DNA from: Cyclobacteriaceae bacterium
GTDB lineage: Bacteria; Bacteroidota; Bacteroidia; Cytophagales; Cyclobacteriaceae
DNA: 6,291 nt
Direction of reading: 5' to 3'
Assembly (NCBI GenBank): GCA_029882675.1
Contig: JAOUKJ010000250.1
Span: 1-6,291 of the forward strand
Shown: piece after piece, positions 6,262 to 6,291 of the stretch
Numbering within the stretch: the first letter of the stretch is position 1
How the letters are laid out: every line of letters begins with the position of its first letter
Program-made: the position numbers and the translations under genes
The notes under the pieces: model-generated
The model's input: the letters and a program-made list of their open reading frames with translations, nothing else
What the model was told of the DNA's origin: nothing
Databases searched by the model: none

Positions 6262-6291
6262 ATGAGCAACATGACCTTCAAAGACTGGTAT
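6262..6291 (+). CDS. Start of an unknown gene, first 10 codons only
   Basis: The ATG is placed 7 bases after a perfect AGGAGG and the frame stays open to the right edge, giving MSNMTFKDWY. Only 4 bases separate it from the upstream stop, so it is almost certainly in the same operon as the basic protein. Ten residues are too few to name a family. A second in-frame ATG at 6271 is a less likely start given the spacing. Confidence 0.65.
   Translation, partial: MSNMTFKDWY

Noticed and set aside
6021..6281. Minus-strand 86-codon frame at the right edge
   Set aside because: It is antisense to the basic-protein gene; its Phe-rich stretch is just the complement of the lysine codons.
1..6291. CRISPR array, tRNA, rRNA or riboswitch
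   Set aside because: No regularly spaced repeats, cloverleaf, conserved rRNA segments or known riboswitch cores were seen on either strand.

Overview
The window most likely comes from a member of the Bacteroidota. The evidence is a SusC/RagA-type TonB-dependent transporter, a lipoprotein signal peptide of the Bacteroidota type, a secreted family 9 glycoside hydrolase with the N-terminal Ig-like domain, and AT-rich leaders without Shine-Dalgarno sequences in front of the three large genes. A Cytophagales-like environmental or marine polysaccharide degrader would fit, but the genus cannot be read from this sequence.

Layout. Positions 1-2209 (minus strand) hold the N-terminal ~736 codons of a SusC-family outer-membrane transporter. 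Its C-terminal barrel, and probably a SusD partner, lie beyond the left edge. An AT-rich divergent intergenic region (2210-2630) follows. On the plus strand come a lipoprotein of the inosine/uridine nucleoside hydrolase fold (2631-3695) and a secreted GH9 cellulase-type enzyme (3851-5638). After a likely terminator and a ~150-base gap there is an unrecognised lysine/arginine-rich protein (5787-6257). A further gene with a perfect Shine-Dalgarno sequence begins at 6262 and is cut by the right edge.

How they may work together. SusC, a cell-surface or periplasmic lipoprotein hydrolase and a secreted GH9 look like a small glycan-utilisation locus. GH9 would cut a beta-linked glycan, the lipoprotein would act on a product or side group, and SusC with its unseen partner would import oligosaccharides. 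The last two genes look like a separate unit with different translation signals.

The most notable structure is a ~140 bp inverted-repeat element between the nucleoside hydrolase and GH9 genes. It is flanked by TA dinucleotides and sits exactly in the stop codon. Removing it in silico restores a TAA stop at the same codon and leaves a 15-base spacer, so it looks like a MITE that split a formerly tight operon. Other points of interest are a non-canonical nucleoside hydrolase active site, an altered GH9 substrate-binding motif, and an A9 run that could fuse the last two reading frames.
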